Positions 13,325 through 20,496 of a stretch of 64,000 nucleotides of DNA are shown here, piece by piece. A model generated the notes under the pieces. It had not been told where the DNA came from, ran no database searches, and saw only the letters and a list, made by a program, of their open reading frames with translations. The DNA is from a virus. The stretch is from positions 1-64,000 of the IMG/VR virus record IMGVR_UViG_3300025769_000096, one strand, 5' to 3'. How positions within the stretch are numbered: position 1 is the first letter of the stretch; each line of letters starts with the position of its first letter. The position numbers were made by a program, and so were the translations under genes.

Positions 13325-13462
13325 TTAGTAATCGTAGTTTCCGTTGATGTAATCATTCAGATTGAAATTGCTAGCATCTTCATAGAGTTCGGCAAAATCA
13401 TCATCGGAGATGTAATCAAAGTTTTCAAGCTCTTCAATTTGAATGTCGTCGAAAGGATTCAT
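13325..13462 (-). CDS. Small, purely acidic protein (45 aa)
   Basis: Starts MNPFDDIQIEELENFDYISD. Of 45 residues 14 are Asp or Glu and none is Lys, Arg or His. It is the first gene behind GAGCC box 13. Such composition is seen in DNA-mimic inhibitors, but a mimic role is only a hypothesis. It is followed by the gene at 13323 after 1 nt. Confidence 0.65.
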   Translation of the reverse strand: MNPFDDIQIEELENFDYISDDDFAELYEDASNFNLNDYINGNYDY

Positions 13463-13477
13463 AGTTTCGTTTGTTCC

Positions 13478-13508
13478 TTACACTGTTGGTACACTTTAAG
13501 TGGCTCAG
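13478..13508 (-). promoter_or_regulatory. GAGCC box 13, carrying a stop codon
   Basis: Minus strand CTGAGCCACTTAAAGTGT then ACCAACAGTGTAAGG. TGA (13507-13505) ends 13505-13756. Confidence 0.85.
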
Positions 13509-13756
13509 TTTACCTTATCGTAGACTGATTCCCTAGACTTAACAAATTTTAAGTCTTTCCATGATTGATTGTAACAGAGAATCAGGGTTCTTTCATTTCG
13601 ATGTAATCCTGAATGTACTAGATCTTCTTCAGGTTTTGGTTTTACATTGATTTCAATGGTGAGATAATCTTTACATTTGAAGTAAATCCATCCTTCAATG
13701 TCAACACCAACACTCTGTTTCCACAGAACATAGTCATTTACTTTTGGTTCATACAT
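13505..13756 (-). CDS. Hypothetical beta-rich protein (83 aa)
   Basis: MYEPKVNDYVLWKQSVGVDI followed by EGWIYFKCKDYLTIEI suggests a small beta-barrel. This family is common in cyanophages with unknown role. The ATG at 13756 is preferred over 13768 because MYEPKVNDYV is the usual family start. Overlaps the preceding gene by 8 nt; the stop lies in box 13. Confidence 0.75.
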   Translation of the reverse strand: MYEPKVNDYVLWKQSVGVDIEGWIYFKCKDYLTIEINVKPKPEEDLVHSGLHRNERTLILCYNQSWKDLKFVKSRESVYDKVN

Positions 13757-14069
13757 ATGCAAGTTCAAGTGGAGTTAGTTTTGGTTTCATAGCTGAGTAT
13801 GGAGAAGTATTCCCAAACTCTACCGAATCTCCGCACTTGGAGGAGTTAATAGGGGCGTGATAGGATTCGGTTTTGGTGTTGAAGAATCCCCAAATACTTC
13901 GCGCACTAGCACCATCGTTGTAAACAAATTTATAATGATTGCGAATCCAAATAGCAATGATGTTGCGTTTAAATTCTTCAACTTCATAACTGTAACCCTC
14001 TGGTGCTGTGTGTTTGAATGATTCAGGTAAGGAAAGAATCAACGATTCCGATTTCTTCGTTCGCTTCAT
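13749..14069 (-). CDS. Hypothetical protein (106 aa)
   Basis: Basic N-terminus (MKRTKKSESL), then a mixed alpha/beta part with IAIWIRNHYKFVYNDG and SIWGFFNTKTES. It overlaps 14023-14268 by 47 nt in another frame; both frames have plausible composition, so the start may lie further in. Function unknown. Confidence 0.6.
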   Translation of the reverse strand: MKRTKKSESLILSLPESFKHTAPEGYSYEVEEFKRNIIAIWIRNHYKFVYNDGASARSIWGFFNTKTESYHAPINSSKCGDSVEFGNTSPYSAMKPKLTPLELAYV

Positions 14070-14268
14070 TACTTAATTCCAAACGTGTTGCTCGATAAAC
14101 ATTTTCCTGAATCCGATCATCATAAGAACTCTCACATTCATCACGCCAATCAATCAAAACATCGTGACATTGATTGTCATTCTCAGCAACAACTGCAATC
14201 AATCCTCCATACTCAGAACTTGGAAAAGGAACCCAGTAATTAACAAGATACAAATACTTTTGTGCCAT
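14023..14268 (-). CDS. Hypothetical protein (81 aa)
   Basis: MAQKYLYLVNYWVPFPSSEY with a later RLELSNEANEE. Probably an alpha/beta soluble protein. Part of the box 14 unit, 29 nt after 14298-14429. No family recognised. Confidence 0.7.
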   Translation of the reverse strand: MAQKYLYLVNYWVPFPSSEYGGLIAVVAENDNQCHDVLIDWRDECESSYDDRIQENVYRATRLELSNEANEEIGIVDSFLT

Positions 14269-14297
14269 TATCGAATAAAAATTACTTAGTGATTATA

Positions 14298-14429
14298 TCA
14301 GAGATTGTAAAATTCTTCAAGATAATAGGGTTCAGAGACTTGTAGTTTTGAAGCTTCTTCTTCAATCATTTTCCAAAATTCAATTTCGGAATCTGTCGGT
14401 TGTTCTTTGTTCAAATTTTCTTTCATCAT
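14298..14429 (-). CDS. Small acidic helical protein (43 aa)
   Basis: Starts MMKENLNKEQPTDSE and continues as one acidic amphipathic helix (IEFWKMIEEEASKLQ). Overlaps the upstream membrane gene by 50 nt in another frame, which lowers confidence. An ATG at 14426 is equally possible. Confidence 0.45.
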   Translation of the reverse strand: MMKENLNKEQPTDSEIEFWKMIEEEASKLQVSEPYYLEEFYNL

Positions 14430-14520
14430 TTGGTCTAATTTTCTTAAAATAAAAACCTAGGATTAGTGACGTTACTGACACAATTCCTAGGTATATCATG
14501 CAAGCAAGAAGAATGCTCAT
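14380..14520 (-). CDS. Small membrane protein (46 aa)
   Basis: MSILLACMIYLGIVSVTSLI and GFYF form one transmembrane helix, followed by a basic cytoplasmic-type tail (KKIRPNDERKF). It opens 7 nt after GAGCC box 14 and so is the first gene of that unit. Confidence 0.5.
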   Translation of the reverse strand: MSILLACMIYLGIVSVTSLILGFYFKKIRPNDERKFEQRTTDRFRN

Positions 14521-14526
14521 TGAACT

Positions 14527-14557
14527 CTACACAATTAGGACACTTTAAGTGGCTCAG
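14527..14557 (-). promoter_or_regulatory. GAGCC box 14, carrying a stop codon
   Basis: Minus strand CTGAGCCACTTAAAGTGT then CCTAATTGTGTAGAG. TGA (14556-14554) is the CP12 stop codon. Confidence 0.85.
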
Positions 14558-14766
14558 TCATCATAAACTCTACATTCAAGTGCATCGGGGTTTGCATCAC
14601 AATAAAGTTCTAATGGAGTTGGATCGTGGTCATCATTTGGATGATTCTTTTTGTATTCTTTAAGAGCTTCTAATTCCTCTTCAGTATGCCTGCGAGACTG
14701 TGCAGAAATCATTGGATTGTCAAGGATAGATTGATCCTTTTCAATATGTTTGTCGATGTTTTCCAT
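14554..14766 (-). CDS. cp12: CP12, Calvin-cycle regulator
   Basis: The C-terminus LELYCDANPDALECRVYDD is the CP12 signature: two Cys flanking D-x-N-P-x-x-x-E. In hosts CP12 bridges GAPDH and phosphoribulokinase and shuts down the Calvin cycle. The 70-aa length and the N-terminal helix (RRHTEEELEALKEYKKNHP) match cyanophage CP12; the N-terminal Cys pair of plant CP12 is absent, as usual in phage forms. In infection it is thought to divert NADPH and carbon from fixation to nucleotide synthesis. It is the last gene of a unit started by a sigma70 promoter at 15426-15454, so early expression is expected. Its stop lies in box 14. Confidence 0.92.
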   Translation of the reverse strand: MENIDKHIEKDQSILDNPMISAQSRRHTEEELEALKEYKKNHPNDDHDPTPLELYCDANPDALECRVYDD

Positions 14767-14797
14767 TTGTCTTTTTGTTTCTTATATTTATTTTTAA

Positions 14798-14965
14798 TTA
14801 ACCACCTTTTTCTTTCATACTTCGCACCAAATACTCAGTAAACCTTTCCATTCGTGAAGGGCAAACTGCCTGAGGATATTGATTGATTGCATCCTTAAGT
14901 GCAACCAATTCATTCCACTCTTCTTCTGATAATTTTGTTTTGCCGCTAGGAGGAGTAATTGTCAT
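14798..14965 (-). CDS. Hypothetical protein (55 aa)
   Basis: Starts MTITPPSGKTKLSEEEWNEL and continues as a helix with RMERFTEYLVRSMKEKGG. The ATG at 14965 is the start I know for this small cyanophage family; the frame stays open to 15019. Lies between CP12 and 15054-15278. Function unknown. The 88 nt upstream hold no other gene. Confidence 0.7.
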   Translation of the reverse strand: MTITPPSGKTKLSEEEWNELVALKDAINQYPQAVCPSRMERFTEYLVRSMKEKGG

Positions 14966-15053
14966 GGTTGTGTCAGAATACCCTAACATTCTATCAGTAT
15001 TTAATGCAGAACTTAGCATTCTTAATGTTTTCTTTGGGATTGGTTAAAATATC

Positions 15054-15278
15054 TTAATCAGTAAAGAATGGTCCAAAGTTTCCACTGCTGCCTGGTTTTC
15101 TGTCTTCAAGCATATCTAAAATGTTTTCAAACTTTTTCAGTTTTTCAATATCATAAAGAACCTTTGAGATTTGTTGAATCACCAAAGGTTTTTCATTTGT
15201 TGCAGCTGATTTGATTGCAGACCTGAGTGCAGATTCTGCATCAAGTAAATGGTCAAGTGTATTCTTTGAGAGTGTCAT
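15054..15278 (-). CDS. Hypothetical helical protein (74 aa)
   Basis: Long amphipathic helices (TLDHLLDAESALRSAIKSAA and ISKVLYDIEKLKKFENIL), then a Gly/Pro tail. Start overlaps the preceding stop as TAATG. Member of the CP12 unit. No family recognised. Confidence 0.7.
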   Translation of the reverse strand: MTLSKNTLDHLLDAESALRSAIKSAATNEKPLVIQQISKVLYDIEKLKKFENILDMLEDRKPGSSGNFGPFFTD

Positions 15279-15406
15279 TAACTTTCAGTTTTCTCTTTGT
15301 TTAGTTCTACATTGTGCCAATAGATCTCAAGTGCTTTCACAGATTCGGGAGTTTCTTCCCATTCCCAAGTGTCACCTTTGGTACTTACATATGTACGTGT
15401 TGCCAT
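15278..15406 (-). CDS. Small protein (42 aa)
   Basis: MATRTYVSTKGDTWEWEETP then a helix (ESVKALEIYWHNVEL). Strong ribosome binding site GGAGGAATAGT directly before the ATG and a consensus promoter just upstream. First gene of the CP12 unit. Confidence 0.75.
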   Translation of the reverse strand: MATRTYVSTKGDTWEWEETPESVKALEIYWHNVELNKEKTES

Positions 15407-15425
15407 ACTATTCCTCCAAAATTAA

Positions 15426-15454
15426 ATTATAAAACAAAATAAGAAAAAAGTCAA
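15426..15454 (-). promoter_or_regulatory. Sigma70-type promoter of the CP12 unit
   Basis: Minus strand TTGACT (15454-15449), 17-nt spacer, TATAAT (15431-15426), directly after the stop of the fibre gene. Confidence 0.85.
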
Positions 15455-15455
15455 A

Positions 15456-18065
15456 TTATACAGTAACTGCATATTTTACAACCTTTATTTCTGCTGATGT
15501 TGCATTTGCCATATCAACTTGTAAAAGTAAATTTGACCCACTTATTGTTGTTGAGAATGTGGCAAGATAGTTATTGGTTGCAACAGATCCACTCTCAACC
15601 AAACTTGCAGTAGAATCATTGTGAATGACTAACAAATCCGTACATTGATAATCATTTCCTTGTGATATTTGAACTTGGTATCTAGCAGATCTATATGTTG
15701 ATATTGGGAATGAATCTATTGTGGATGTGGTAAGAGTCGATAATTGAGTTACTGCTGTTCCTATTCCAAGAATGTCAGAAAGATTCATAGAACCACCAGC
15801 AACGGTGGCATATCCAACATCATCGACAAAGGCACTTAACCCCGTTGGTGCATTTGTCAAATCAGTATAGTCACCAGAGAATGTGGATATAGAAACTAAG
15901 TTGTTTACATATCCTTCTGTTGCATAACCAACCACAATACTAGATGTTACAAATCCTACGTCATTTGAGAAAGAACTTAATGCCGTTGGAGTATTCGTTA
16001 AGTCTCCATAGTCTCCCGAGAATGTGGATATAGAAACTAAGTTGTTTACATATCCTTCTGTTGCATATCCTGTAACTACACTAGAAGTTACAAAACCAAC
16101 ATCATTACTAAATGAACTTAATGAAGTTGGTGTGTTTACAAGGTCGTTATAGTCACCCGAGAATGTAGATATGGAAACTAAGTTGTTTACATATCCTTCT
16201 GTTGCATATCCTACAACAATACTAGAAGTTACAAATCCTACATCATTACTAAATGAACTTAATCCTACTGGTGTGTTGGTAAGATCGTTGTAGTTTCCGG
16301 AGAATGTAGATACTGCAACGTGCTGTAAAACGTAACCTTCTGTTGCGTGACCAACAAGAGATGCAGCAGTAATAAATCCCAAATCATTTGAGAAAGAACT
16401 TAATCCTACTGGTGTGTTGGTAAGATCATTGTAGTTTCCAGAGAATGTAGATATGGAAACAAGATTGTTTACATAAGTTTCGGTGACATATCCAACCAAA
16501 TTGGGTGGAGTGTAAGTGAAAACACCAGTGGTATCATCATAAGAAAGATTTGCTGTTCCTGGAGAACCTACTGTTACAGAAAAAGCATCAAGATCAGCAC
16601 CACCGCCTCCACCACCACCTACAACAGTTTCAAATACAAACTTACGTGAAGGATGATCATATTTCAGAAACTTACCATTATACGCAGATGGATTTGTTGC
16701 AATACCAACAACATCATCCAGATATTTAAGTTGTGTTTCTCCGCCACCACCAAGAGTAGACAACTGATGTTGAATTCTATTGATAAATGTTCTGTAATGT
16801 TCTTGAAGTTGTTTAAACGTAACAAAATTCTGATCCAATGGGGTCAAAGGATCTTTATTGTCAGTTTGTGGAGGTTCTGTAATAGTTTCTTGAAGATATT
16901 CTTTTTGAGACTCATTAAAGTGCTCAAAGATTTCTTCCAAATGCTTAATCTTATCATTTAAAAGTGCATTACTTTTCTGATAATTTTCATAGAGTTTTTC
17001 CAACTCTTTCTTATCAGTTTTCTTTGCAGAAATTACTTTCTTAGATAGACTATCAAAGTTACTCTTTAATGATTCTATTTCCTCATCATAGCATTTTACC
17101 TCAGGCAATACCTGCAGTTCCGGAATTGAATTCTTAATCTCAACAATCTTTTGACTGATGATATTAAGTTCTTCATCATAATACTTTGGTTCGGGAAGAA
17201 GATTGATAGATTCCTTTAATTCGCCAATCTTACTCTCAATCTCAACAATTTGATCATCATAATACCTAACTTCCGGAAACTCAGGAATTGTTGGAATACT
17301 TGAGTTTACTTGATCTATCTTCTCATGGAGATGAATTATATTTTCATCATAATACTTAATCTCAGGAACTACAGGAATTGAAGCATTAACTTCCGCAAGT
17401 CTTTGCTCAATCTTACTAATCTGCTCATCATAACACTTTACTTCAGGAAGACTCTCAATCTGATTCTTAATAGAATCAATTGTAGTCAGAAGTTCTTCAA
17501 GCTCTCTATCATAATATTTGATTTCAGGAACTACTGGAATTGAATTCTTAACTTCTACAATTACATTTCTAAGTTGATCTAAATCCTCATCATAAAGGAT
17601 TGGTTCAGGTATCTTTGGAATTTCAGACCTGATACCGTCAATCTCTTCTCTTAAGATAAAAAGATTTTTGTAGATGTAAGTTGCATCAAATTTATCTTCT
17701 TTAATTCTATCAATATAAGATTTTAATTCATCAATTTTACTATCGTATTTTGCAGTACTTACAATATTTTCTCTTATTTGATCTATGTTACTTGATATAT
17801 TATAGACCAATTCTTCTATATTTTTCTTCTCAGGTTCTTCTTTAATATAGTCGTCTTCTAAAACTACTTCTACTTCTTTCGCAATTTTTATATCATTGAA
17901 TAAAAGTTTTGGACTTAATAATTTTTTATTATTTGCATTATTATCTTCAATTATTTTTTGGCATTCTAATTCATCCAAAAGATCTAATCTTTTTTCTTCA
18001 AATAATTCTTTTGGAGATTTTATTTTTTTAGACATAAATTCTGCGTCAGATCTTTTTTCCATCAT
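15456..18065 (-). CDS. Long tail-fibre/virion protein with two repeat arrays (869 aa)
   Basis: Three parts are visible. Residues about 100-390 hold seven to eight heptad-like coiled-coil repeats of about 27-34 residues, each with a Pro-Glu-x-(K/R)-(Y/C)-Y-D-(E/D) hinge. Residues about 430-520 end in a run of nine glycines. Residues about 530-760 hold five to six 47-residue repeats of the type TFSGDYNDLTNTPTGLSSF and VGYATEGYVNN, a beta-rich fibre repeat. The last 100 residues form a unique C-terminal domain, probably the tip or trimerisation module. It is a virion fibre by architecture; the receptor is unknown. It has a weak late promoter and pairs with 18084-18422. Starts at 18065, 18062 or 18035 are possible. 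Confidence 0.8.
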   Translation of the reverse strand: MMEKRSDAEFMSKKIKSPKELFEEKRLDLLDELECQKIIEDNNANNKKLLSPKLLFNDIKIAKEVEVVLEDDYIKEEPEKKNIEELVYNISSNIDQIRENIVSTAKYDSKIDELKSYIDRIKEDKFDATYIYKNLFILREEIDGIRSEIPKIPEPILYDEDLDQLRNVIVEVKNSIPVVPEIKYYDRELEELLTTIDSIKNQIESLPEVKCYDEQISKIEQRLAEVNASIPVVPEIKYYDENIIHLHEKIDQVNSSIPTIPEFPEVRYYDDQIVEIESKIGELKESINLLPEPKYYDEELNIISQKIVEIKNSIPELQVLPEVKCYDEEIESLKSNFDSLSKKVISAKKTDKKELEKLYENYQKSNALLNDKIKHLEEIFEHFNESQKEYLQETITEPPQTDNKDPLTPLDQNFVTFKQLQEHYRTFINRIQHQLSTLGGGGETQLKYLDDVVGIATNPSAYNGKFLKYDHPSRKFVFETVVGGGGGGGADLDAFSVTVGSPGTANLSYDDTTGVFTYTPPNLVGYVTETYVNNLVSISTFSGNYNDLTNTPVGLSSFSNDLGFITAASLVGHATEGYVLQHVAVSTFSGNYNDLTNTPVGLSSFSNDVGFVTSSIVVGYATEGYVNNLVSISTFSGDYNDLVNTPTSLSSFSNDVGFVTSSVVTGYATEGYVNNLVSISTFSGDYGDLTNTPTALSSFSNDVGFVTSSIVVGYATEGYVNNLVSISTFSGDYTDLTNAPTGLSAFVDDVGYATVAGGSMNLSDILGIGTAVTQLSTLTTSTIDSFPISTYRSARYQVQISQGNDYQCTDLLVIHNDSTASLVESGSVATNNYLATFSTTISGSNLLLQVDMANATSAEIKVVKYAVTV
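15840..16480 (-). repeat. 141-bp coding repeats in the fibre gene
   Basis: Five to six copies of a 47-codon unit encoding FSGDYNDLTNTP ... VGYATEGYVNN. Adjacent copies are nearly identical in nucleotide sequence. Confidence 0.85.
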
Positions 18066-18077
18066 TTTGATTTTAAA

Positions 18078-18085
18078 TATTTATT
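18078..18085 (-). promoter_or_regulatory. Possible late promoter
   Basis: Minus strand AATAAATA 12 nt upstream of the fibre start at 18065; differs from TATAAATA at the first position. Confidence 0.5.
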
Positions 18086-18422
18086 ATGAAGGAAGAGTCG
18101 CAGATCCATTTACTATTGCATTTCCCTCAAATCTTTTGGTTCTTTTTCCTGCTGGGGAAATTAAAAATATATCATAATAGTATCTACCAGGATCTAAGTT
18201 TTTTGTGACAGAAGATCCCAGAGATACTGTTGTAATACCAAGTGTGGTATCTATTGTTGGATTTAAATTGTAAGAAGTAGTAGCACCAGGATGCTTTTTC
18301 AGATTCGATTCAACAGTATAAGATGCAAGACTTGGGATACTATTATCGGGATTCAGAATCTTAAAAGTAGAATCAAAATCCTCTCCCTGCTCAATTACAA
18401 TATTAACTGCTAAAGTTGACAT
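18084..18422 (-). CDS. Small virion protein preceding the long fibre (112 aa)
   Basis: Beta-rich 112-residue protein (VIEQGEDFDSTFKILNPDNS ... PGRYYYDIFLISPAGKRTK) of an Ig-like or baseplate-upper-protein type. Similar proteins precede fibre genes in other marine myoviruses; I infer a baseplate or fibre-attachment role. Late promoter variant CTAAATA lies 25 nt upstream. Confidence 0.7.
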   Translation of the reverse strand: MSTLAVNIVIEQGEDFDSTFKILNPDNSIPSLASYTVESNLKKHPGATTSYNLNPTIDTTLGITTVSLGSSVTKNLDPGRYYYDIFLISPAGKRTKRFEGNAIVNGSATLPS

Positions 18423-18446
18423 CTCTCGTAACTACTATCCTAATCA

Positions 18447-18453
18447 TATTTAG
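18447..18453 (-). promoter_or_regulatory. Late promoter, CTAAATA variant
   Basis: Minus strand CTAAATATGA, upstream of 18422. The same core precedes the kelch fibre genes. Confidence 0.65.
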
Positions 18454-18463
18454 TTTATGATTC

Positions 18464-18679
18464 TTACAACTTACCACCAACAGTTCCTTCATGAGTGACT
18501 GAATCTCCCCAACCGTCTTGTCGCATTTTTAAAAAAAATCTTGTGGCGCTCACGCAGTTTTTCTCAGTAAGTGATGTAAGAATACATTTACCATCTTTGT
18601 CATAAGAGTTCCACATTTTCCAACGTGATTGCTCCACATAGAAAGCACCATCATCATAAAATTGTTTTTCTTCGGGCAT
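18464..18679 (-). CDS. Hypothetical protein (71 aa)
   Basis: MPEEKQFYDDGAFYVEQSRW with several Trp and a Cys pair. Resembles a conserved small cyanophage protein of unknown role. It overlaps 18654-18827 by 26 nt and is the last gene of the ten-gene unit from box 15. Confidence 0.7.
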   Translation of the reverse strand: MPEEKQFYDDGAFYVEQSRWKMWNSYDKDGKCILTSLTEKNCVSATRFFLKMRQDGWGDSVTHEGTVGGKL

Positions 18680-18827
18680 TTTGATAGTTTGAGAGTTGAC
18701 GTTTAACTTCGACTTCGATACTTACAAGTTTATTGTGAAGAAATTGTTCGTACTCATTTCCTTCAAATAAATTGCAAAGATTATTCACCTGAACAAGAGC
18801 AAGGTGAAGTTTCATTTCATCGGTCAT
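18654..18827 (-). CDS. Hypothetical helical protein (57 aa)
   Basis: MTDEMKLHLALVQVNNLCNL then a helix ending in a basic tail. The last nine codons overlap the next gene. Supported by packing in the operon; function unknown. Confidence 0.55.
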   Translation of the reverse strand: MTDEMKLHLALVQVNNLCNLFEGNEYEQFLHNKLVSIEVEVKRQLSNYQNARRKTIL

Positions 18828-19005
18828 TTTTTACCCATGCCCTTTCTCTTTCTTCCAGAAGTCTTGTCATTGCTGCTAGTGTTTCGAGTGGAATCCATGC
18901 GGGTTCCTCTTTTGCGAACTGGACTTGAACTTCTGTTACTTTTCGGTTGAGACTTTTGCTCCAGGTTTCTCTTGTGAGTTTTACGTGTGCGATTGGGTTT
19001 TCCAT
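18817..19005 (-). CDS. Hypothetical protein (62 aa)
   Basis: MENPIAHVKLTRETWSKSLN with a helix (LETLAAMTRLLEERERAW). The ATG at 19005 is chosen over a TTG at 19017. It lies almost wholly within the 3' part of 18824-19162 in another frame; its ordinary amino-acid composition suggests this frame is truly coding. Confidence 0.6.
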   Translation of the reverse strand: MENPIAHVKLTRETWSKSLNRKVTEVQVQFAKEEPAWIPLETLAAMTRLLEERERAWVKNDR

Positions 19006-19162
19006 TTTTATAATCAAGTTTAATTTCTTTTGGTTTAAGTTTGTGTCTGTCTATGTATTTGTCAAGATGTTCCTGACATGAAAACCAACAGACTTTACCA
19101 TCATCTTTGTGCTCCAATCGGAACCCAAAGGTTTCATAAGGAAACAAATTAACCTCTTTCAT
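18824..19162 (-). CDS. Hypothetical protein with basic low-complexity tail (112 aa)
   Basis: The N-terminal half (NLFPYETFGFRLEHKDDGKV and CWFSCQEHLDKYIDRHKL) is a compact domain typical of cyanophage small proteins. The C-terminal 50 residues are a Lys/Arg/Ser/Thr tail, encoded where 18817-19005 is read in the other frame. Either the pair is a true 182-nt overlap or this frame once stopped earlier. Confidence 0.65.
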   Translation of the reverse strand: MKEVNLFPYETFGFRLEHKDDGKVCWFSCQEHLDKYIDRHKLKPKEIKLDYKNGKPNRTRKTHKRNLEQKSQPKSNRSSSPVRKRGTRMDSTRNTSSNDKTSGRKRKGMGKK

Positions 19163-19602
19163 TTATGCTCCCAAAAATCATCCCAATCTTTCTTGGTAGA
19201 TGCAATATCAATTTTAGCACGTTGATTGTAGTATTCTGCTTCACGCAGATTATAATCACGACACTTTTCTTTTTCCTGATCTGATGCTGCTTTATCGCAC
19301 ATTGCATTCAGTTCTTCTTCTGTATAATTTGTATTAAACTGAATAATACTTCTATCAGAAAGACTAAAATCACCAACTGGACTTGGAGTATCTCCAGTAA
19401 TCAATGACATTGCCAGATTTACCTTTTCTAATTTCTTGTGATGATACTCCTTCCAGTCTTTCAAAGCATCCATTAGATCTGTGAAGAATGTCACACTCGA
19501 ATAGTTATCATCATCAAGATACTCTCCAACTATATCAAAAAGACGACACTTCATGTTTTGATGAAGCAAGTCAACTGTTTTTGAATCAATTTCCTTTGTC
19601 AT
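19159..19602 (-). CDS. Hypothetical protein (147 aa)
   Basis: Soluble helical protein (MTKEIDSKTVDLLHQN ... LMDALKDWKEYHHKKLEKVN), rich in Asp/Lys. Start at 19602 chosen for GAGGAGAAACTCA before the ATG. Overlaps the next gene by 4 nt. No family recognised. Confidence 0.75.
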   Translation of the reverse strand: MTKEIDSKTVDLLHQNMKCRLFDIVGEYLDDDNYSSVTFFTDLMDALKDWKEYHHKKLEKVNLAMSLITGDTPSPVGDFSLSDRSIIQFNTNYTEEELNAMCDKAASDQEKEKCRDYNLREAEYYNQRAKIDIASTKKDWDDFWEHK

Positions 19603-19753
19603 TGAGTTTCTCCTCAAGTTCTTCAATTCTAACATAAAGATCTTCGATTAGTGAAGTGAGATTGTAAAAGTTGACTTTTCCAAACTCATAGTATCCATTG
19701 TCTGCTGTAATTTCACCGAAGATTTCTCTCCATTTATGTGTTCTTTCAGTCAT
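19586..19753 (-). CDS. Small coiled-coil protein (55 aa)
   Basis: MTERTHKWREIFGEITADNG then a leucine-heptad helix (LIEDLYVRIEELEEKLND). Starts with TGATG overlap on the preceding gene and overlaps the following gene by 17 nt. Unknown function. Confidence 0.6.
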   Translation of the reverse strand: MTERTHKWREIFGEITADNGYYEFGKVNFYNLTSLIEDLYVRIEELEEKLNDKGN

Positions 19754-19881
19754 CACAAGTGTCCATAGTTTTGTTGGTAATAAAGGAATCTTTGCATTGA
19801 TGGTCTAATACCTAAACTCTCACAACATCTCAAATAAGAGATGAATTCATACCAAGGTGCTGTAGGATCAGTGTCCGCCAT
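19753..19881 (-). CDS. Small protein (42 aa)
   Basis: MADTDPTAPWYEFISYLRCC and a Tyr-rich end (RFLYYQQNYGHL). Overlaps neighbours on both sides by a few nucleotides. No family recognised. Confidence 0.5.
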   Translation of the reverse strand: MADTDPTAPWYEFISYLRCCESLGIRPSMQRFLYYQQNYGHL

Positions 19882-20077
19882 ATCTACACCTCATTGTGTG
19901 AAGATACTTAAGAACTTCTTCTCGAACTTCCATCAGTTCATTGTAACACTTTTGATTGTGTGCACATTGGCGAAGTGATGAATCTGGTTTGTGAACAGAT
20001 TCGATAAAGATGTCAAGTCCCCTCAACATCTTATCTTCTTTAGATTCACCGTCAGGAATACTGTTCTGGTCTTTCAT
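19868..20077 (-). CDS. Hypothetical protein (69 aa)
   Basis: Helical protein with MLRGLDIFIESVHKPDSSLR and MEVREEVLKYLHTMRC. ATGA overlap with the preceding gene. Unknown function. Confidence 0.65.
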   Translation of the reverse strand: MKDQNSIPDGESKEDKMLRGLDIFIESVHKPDSSLRQCAHNQKCYNELMEVREEVLKYLHTMRCRYGGH

Positions 20078-20235
20078 TTGGATTCTAGTTCAATGGGACA
20101 ATCTGAGTATTCCTTGAGAGTTTGTAGAATCTCTTGCTTTTCTGATTGGGTGATAGAATTGTTATCAAACATTCTGTTTGCAATTCTATTGAAATCGGAG
20201 CAAGAAAGTTCTAGAGACAGCATTAACTCTAACAT
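20074..20235 (-). CDS. Small helical protein (53 aa)
   Basis: MLELMLSLELSCSDFNRIAN, acidic helical. Strong ribosome binding site GGAGGATTGCC before the ATG. Lies between 20257-20451 and 19868-20077. Confidence 0.65.
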   Translation of the reverse strand: MLELMLSLELSCSDFNRIANRMFDNNSITQSEKQEILQTLKEYSDCPIELESK

Positions 20236-20256
20236 GGCAATCCTCCAGGATTACAT

Positions 20257-20451
20257 CTATTTAACAACCTCCCAATGGTCATCAGATCCCTCACTCATCC
20301 AGAACCAGTATTTGCCACTGATAGATGCAAGAAACATCTTCCCATCTTTACGATTCTCCACTCTACATGTATGAAGGCTATTCATCATGTTAGCAAAACG
20401 ATTTTTTGCCTTTGATGACTTCGGTTTGACGCAAATTAGATCAGTTTTCAT
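20257..20451 (-). CDS. Hypothetical basic protein (64 aa)
   Basis: MKTDLICVKPKSSKAKNRFA then a beta-hairpin with SGKYWFWMSEGSDDHWEV. First gene of the box 15 unit, 15 nt from the box. Unknown function. Confidence 0.7.
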   Translation of the reverse strand: MKTDLICVKPKSSKAKNRFANMMNSLHTCRVENRKDGKMFLASISGKYWFWMSEGSDDHWEVVK

Positions 20452-20465
20452 TTGGGTGGTGGAAT

Positions 20466-20494
20466 CTAATACTAGAACAGTTTAAGTGGCTCAG
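20466..20494 (-). promoter_or_regulatory. GAGCC box 15
   Basis: Minus strand CTGAGCCACTTAAACTGT then TCTAGTATTAGATTC. A terminator ends 3 nt upstream, so terminator and box form one cassette. Confidence 0.85.
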
Positions 20495-20496
20495 AT

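Noticed and set aside
14456-14491. CCTAGG ... CCTAGG dyad as an operator
   Set aside because: Lies within the transmembrane-coding part of 14380-14520 and the arms are imperfect.
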